Shown here: positions 61,498 through 64,000 of the stretch, piece by piece
Numbering within the stretch: the stretch's first letter is position 1
Layout: each line of letters starts with the position of its first letter
Source of the DNA: Candidatus Microthrix subdominans
GTDB lineage: Bacteria > Actinomycetota > Acidimicrobiia > Acidimicrobiales > Microtrichaceae
DNA: 64,000 bases
Direction: 5' to 3'
NCBI GenBank assembly: GCA_016719385.1
Contig: JADJZA010000003.1
Location: 73,380-137,379 of the forward strand
Made by a program: the position numbers and the translations under genes
Notes under the pieces: generated by a model
Seen by the model: the letters and a program-made list of their open reading frames with translations, nothing else
What the model was told of the DNA's origin: nothing
The model's database searches: none

Positions 61498-62221
61498 GTC
61501 CTCGACGACGTCCAGTTCGGTGGGGCGGGAAGCGCTGGCGGGTTCGCCACGTTCGCCACGTTCGCCAGGTTCGCCAGGACCAGGGCACGATGGCGAGCAC
61601 TGCGTCGACCACCTCGGCGAGGGTCATCTCGGTCGTATCGATCTCCACGCCGTCGTCGGCCGGGCGCATCGGGTTGACCGCCCGGGTGGAATCGCGCAGG
61701 TCCCGCTCGGCGATCTGCGCCGCCAGCACCTCGACGTCCACACCGTCGGTCTCGCCGGCACGGCGGCGGGCCCGCTCGTCTGGCGTGGCGGTGAGAAACA
61801 CCTTCACCGGGGCATCGGGAAACACGGCGGTGCCGATGTCGCGGCCTTCGATCACCCCACCGTCGTGCTCGGCGGCCCACGACCGCTGGCGGCGAACCAA
61901 CTCGGCGCGCACGCCGGCATTGGTCGCCACCGGGCTCACCGCAGTCGATACCGCCTGGCCACGGATCGCCTCGGTGGCGTCGGTGCCATCGACGAAGATC
62001 CGGTCGTCGTCGAAGAACATCTCCACCCGTGCTGCCAGCGCGTCGAGGGCATCCCCATCATCGAGATCGATCTTGGCCTCGATGGCGGCGAAGGCCACCC
62101 CCCGGTACATCGCGCCAGTGTCGAGGTGGGCCATGTGCAGCTTGTCGGCCACGGTGCGGGCCACGGTCGACTTGCCCGAACCGGCCGGTCCATCGATGGC
62201 GATCACCCGATCGGCGCTCAT
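61100..62221 (-). CDS. cmk: Cytidylate kinase
   Basis: Start ATG 62221, overlapping the aroH stop by ATGA. P-loop GPAGSGKS (residues 11-18), HLDTGAMYRGVAF, EGRDIGTAVFPDAPVKVFLTA and RDLRDSTRAVNPMRPADDGVEIDTTEMTLAEVV (landmarks RDSTRAVNPMRPA and IDTTEMTLAEVV) are all typical. The real domain ends near 61590; the frame then runs 160 codons antisense-free over plsC without a stop, so the true C-terminus is uncertain and an indel in the linker is likely. Phosphorylates CMP/dCMP. Confidence 0.88.
   Translation of the reverse strand: MSADRVIAIDGPAGSGKSTVARTVADKLHMAHLDTGAMYRGVAFAAIEAKIDLDDGDALDALAARVEMFFDDDRIFVDGTDATEAIRGQAVSTAVSPVATNAGVRAELVRRQRSWAAEHDGGVIEGRDIGTAVFPDAPVKVFLTATPDERARRRAGETDGVDVEVLAAQIAERDLRDSTRAVNPMRPADDGVEIDTTEMTLAEVVDAVLAIVPWSWRTWRTWRTWRTRQRFPPHRTGRRRGRGRRDGRRAACAPPTSHAGASGAAGDRGPAPVGRGSCRLRADLRNHAGVGQGALPQRDRRHGAPASHRSVHPGPVASVGYGLPVRSDGHPPPGALDGQGVAVEVPVARLVRRRDGRLPGQPWHRRSPRAAGG
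61541..61576 (-). repeat. Four 9-bp tandem repeats in the cmk-plsC linker
   Basis: Four units GGTTCGCCA/CGTTCGCCA in the plus orientation. They encode W-R-T repeats in the cmk frame and G-E-R/P repeats in the plsC frame. Confidence 0.85.
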
Positions 62222-62583
62222 GACGGCAGATCGTCGCGCAGCGCGGCGGCGCCGTGCTGGTAGACGTGGTGCAGCCCGTCGCGAGGCTTGGTGGTGTGCA
62301 GGTGCATCAAGATCCGGATGCACTGGGGCGTCGCCCCGGCGATGTCGAGCTCCCGGGCGCAGATCAGCGGGATGTCGCCGTAGCCCACCTGACGGGCGGC
62401 GAGGGCCGGGAAGACCGAGTGCAGGTCGTCGGTGGCGGTGAACAGCACCGAGACGACGTCGTCATGGGCAACGTCGTTGCGCTCGACCATCGCCGACAAC
62501 AGCTCGACGGTGCGTTCGCAGACGTGCTCGCGCTCGTCGACATCGAAGGTGGTGGCGCCGCGGAGGGCCCGCATCGTTGGCAT
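62218..62583 (-). CDS. aroH: Chorismate mutase, AroH type
   Basis: 121 residues from ATG 62583 (ATG 62574 and GTG 62610 are alternatives; a longer Arg-rich extension to 62919 is an artefact of the repeat array). MRALRGATTF, VERNDVAHDDVVSVLFTATDDL, FPALAARQVGY, PLICARELDIAG and CIRILMHLHT are the AroH trimer signatures, with Arg and Cys of the active site kept. Converts chorismate to prephenate. Stop overlaps cmk. Confidence 0.9.
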   Translation of the reverse strand: MPTMRALRGATTFDVDEREHVCERTVELLSAMVERNDVAHDDVVSVLFTATDDLHSVFPALAARQVGYGDIPLICARELDIAGATPQCIRILMHLHTTKPRDGLHHVYQHGAAALRDDLPS

Positions 62584-63656
62584 CGCAGGCTGATCTCGTC
62601 CCTCGGTCACGGGTCGCAAGCCTACCGTCCGCTGTGGCGTCACCACCCCTCCGACGTATCCCGGCCGGGTTGCGCCTCGTCGCTTGACACAACCTCGTCG
62701 GAAGCACCGTCGAGAGCACCGCCGGCAACGGCGTCGGAAGCACTGCCGGCAACGCCGCCGAGAGCACTGCCGGGAACGGCGTCGGAAGCACTGTCGGGAA
62801 CGGCGTCGAGAGCACTGTCGGGAACGGCGCCGGGAACGCCGGCGGAAGCACCGCGGCGGCCGCCGCCCGACGTTCGGCCCGGGATCGCGGGGGTTGCTCA
62901 CCGCTGACCGATCGCTCAAGCTCGCGCAGCTCGTCCATGGTCAGCTCGCGCCAGGCGCCGGGCGCCAGGCTGCGGTCGCTCAACGGCCCAAACCGGGTGC
63001 GCACCAGCCGCCGCACCGGGTGACCCAAGGCATCCAGCATGCGCCGCACCTGACGGTTACGTCCCTCGTGAATCGTCAAGCGCACCAGCCCCGGCGACGG
63101 TTGGGACGCCTTGGCGGGCGAGGTCATGCCGTCGTCCAGCTCGATCCCTCGCGAAGACGGCGCAGCTGCCCCGAGCTGAGGTGCCGTCCACCTCGGCCAG
63201 GTACTCCTTTTTCCACCCCGTAGGACGGATGGGTCAGCCGGTGGGTCAGCTCGCCGTTGTTGGTGATCAGCAACAGGCCCTCGGTGTCGCCGTCGAGGCG
63301 ACCGACGGGAAACACCCGCGGCTCGGGCGGCACCAGTTGCACGACGGTGGGCCGCCCTGCGGGTCCGACGCCGTCGAGATCACGCCGGTGGGCTTGTTGA
63401 GCAGGTAATGGACCAGGCCGGGCGCCAAAGCGATCGGAGCCCCGTCCAGCTCGAGCAGCTGGACGGCGGGGTCGACGCGGTTGCCGAGCACCACCACCTT
63501 GCCGTCGACGCGAACGCGGCCGGCCTCGATCAGGTCTTCGGCGACCCGCCTGCTCGCCACCCCGGCTCGGGCCAGCACCTTCTGGACACGCTGGGGCCCC
63601 GAGTCTCCCTGCCCCGCAGGTACGTGGCCCTCGGCGTTCACTGGGGATCCGGCCAA
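62462..63656 (-). CDS. rluB: RNA pseudouridine synthase (RsuA/RluB family), broken by several indels
   Basis: An N-terminal S4 domain from ATG 63656 (QRVQKVLARAGVASRRVAEDLIEAGRVRVDG landmarks RVQKVLARAG and EAGRVRVDG), then the catalytic region RVFPVGRLDGDTEGLLLITNNGELTHRLTHP and a C-terminal HEGRNRQVRRMLDALGHPV. To read through, four one-base corrections are needed near 63357, 63208, 63184 and 63154 (three deletions, one insertion) within 210 bp. Catalytic Asp in GRLDGDTEG is intact. Conserved protein ends near 62905; a 24-bp repeat tail follows. Modifies 23S rRNA uridine. Confidence 0.75.
62697..62861 (-). repeat. 24-bp tandem array at the rluB C-terminus
   Basis: About six 24-bp units (GTCGGAAGCACTGCCGGCAAC and variants) that encode an 8-residue motif of the type A/T-V-L-P-T-P-F-P in the rluB frame. 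The array extends past the conserved end of the protein into the aroH upstream region. Confidence 0.82.
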
Positions 63657-64000
63657 TCGGGCGGGTCGCGCAGCTCGGGTGGCTCCTGTTGCTCCCCGTT
63701 GCTCGCCGGCCCCGCTTCGACGCCGTTGGCCGCGCGGTCGTCGGCGATGCGGCCCACCACCGGTTCAGGAGGATCGATCGGCTCGGTGGCATCGAGGGCC
63801 AGTCCCCGCTCCAGCGCCTCGACCACCTCGGGTCCGGGTACGAAGTCGGCGACGCCGGGCAGTTCCTCCAGGCTGTCGAGGCCCATCCGCTCGAGGAAGT
63901 CCCGGGTGGTGCCCAACAGCACCGCCTGGCCGGGGCCGGGATCGCGGGCGATCTCGTCGATGTAACCCCGCTGGGTCAGCGTGCGAATCACGCCGTCGGC
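63638..64000 (-). CDS. scpB: Segregation and condensation protein B, 5' end outside the window
   Basis: The frame is open to the right edge; the visible 120 residues begin ADGVIRTLTQRGYIDEIARDPGPGQAVLLGTTRDFLERMGLDSLEELP (landmarks IRTLTQRGYIDE and LLGTTRDFLERMGL), the second winged helix of ScpB. A hydrophilic tail follows. With SMC and ScpA it condenses and partitions the chromosome. The rluB start overlaps its stop by 19 bp, the usual order scpA-scpB-rluB. Confidence 0.88.
   Translation of the reverse strand, partial: ADGVIRTLTQRGYIDEIARDPGPGQAVLLGTTRDFLERMGLDSLEELPGVADFVPGPEVVEALERGLALDATEPIDPPEPVVGRIADDRAANGVEAGPASNGEQQEPPELRDPPDWPDPQ

Noticed and set aside
62584..62919. N-terminal extension of chorismate mutase
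   Set aside because: Arg/Cys repeat from the array; AroH homology starts at MPTMRALRG.
62684..63223. Arg-rich frame over the rluB repeats
   Set aside because: Product of the 24-bp array read in another frame.

Overview
The window is 64 kb of very high-GC DNA with dense genes, many GTG starts and many 4-bp ATGA/GTGA start-stop overlaps. The gene content (F420-type luciferase-like oxidoreductase, DUF3556 membrane protein, AtuA-type protein, actinobacterial RecQ with a C-terminal phosphoribosyltransferase-like domain, EncFtn ferritin, GntR/YtrA regulator) points to an actinobacterium, probably class Acidimicrobiia (Ilumatobacter/Microthrix-like). That placement is an inference; there is no rRNA, tRNA, CRISPR array, prophage or insertion sequence to anchor it.

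Layout. 1-3.1 kb: a LamG-like fragment cut by the window edge, then a three-gene envelope operon on the minus strand. 3.2-8.2 kb: amidohydrolase, orphan encapsulated-type ferritin, a frameshifted AtuA gene, an EthD-domain gene and a cold-shock gene. 8.3-12.4 kb: cyclopropane-fatty-acid-synthase-like methyltransferase, TetR regulator, first arylsulfatase. 12.7-23 kb: patatin, RecQ, SDR plus HD-domain pair, HdeD, PAP2 phosphatase plus diacylglycerol kinase, MOSC protein, old-yellow-enzyme reductase. 23-26.9 kb: a stress-type operon (two PRC-barrel genes, a 44-residue membrane peptide, a gene of unknown function) with a SigF/SigB-like promoter, then PCMT, two DUF202 proteins and a GlsB/YeaQ protein. 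27-31.4 kb: an alkylsulfatase, then a membrane-protein/GntR pair bounded by arrays of the same 74-bp repeat, then a lipoprotein hydrolase. 31.5-41 kb: MFS protein, ABC-F ATPase, a tandem triplet of paralogous lipoproteins with matching promoters and structured leaders, a second lipoprotein hydrolase, an FtsX/LolE-type ABC exporter and a DsrE protein. 41-47.8 kb: FNT channel, F420 oxidoreductase, glycosyltransferase, a 5'-truncated metallo-beta-lactamase gene and a second arylsulfatase. 48-54.4 kb: DUF3556 protein split by an in-frame amber codon, a beta-helix lipoprotein broken by a 10-bp duplication, Gfo/Idh/MocA dehydrogenase and glycerol-3-phosphate dehydrogenase. 54.4-64 kb: toxin-antitoxin debris, CopB-type ATPase, glutamate dehydrogenase, ADP-forming acyl-CoA synthetase-like protein and the conserved plsC-cmk-aroH-rluB-scpB block.

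Functional themes are lipid and membrane work (CFA synthase, patatin, PAP2, DAG kinase, PlsC, GlpD), sulfate-ester hydrolysis (two formylglycine sulfatases and one metallo-beta-lactamase alkylsulfatase) and stress tolerance (Csp, HdeD, PRC-barrel operon, GlsB, EncFtn).

The most distinctive feature is how often short tandem repeats sit at or just past the 3' ends of genes (units of 7, 9, 14, 17, 20, 24, 47 and 74 bp), together with small exact duplications or indels that break reading frames (AtuA, GntR, beta-helix lipoprotein, TA remnant, rluB, probably cmk/plsC and PAP2). Some of these breaks could be sequencing errors; the exact 10-bp and 13-bp duplications look like real slippage. The strongest candidate for something undescribed is the lipoprotein triplet at 35.1-37.7 kb, with its conserved promoter, leader hairpins and covarying 3' hairpins.
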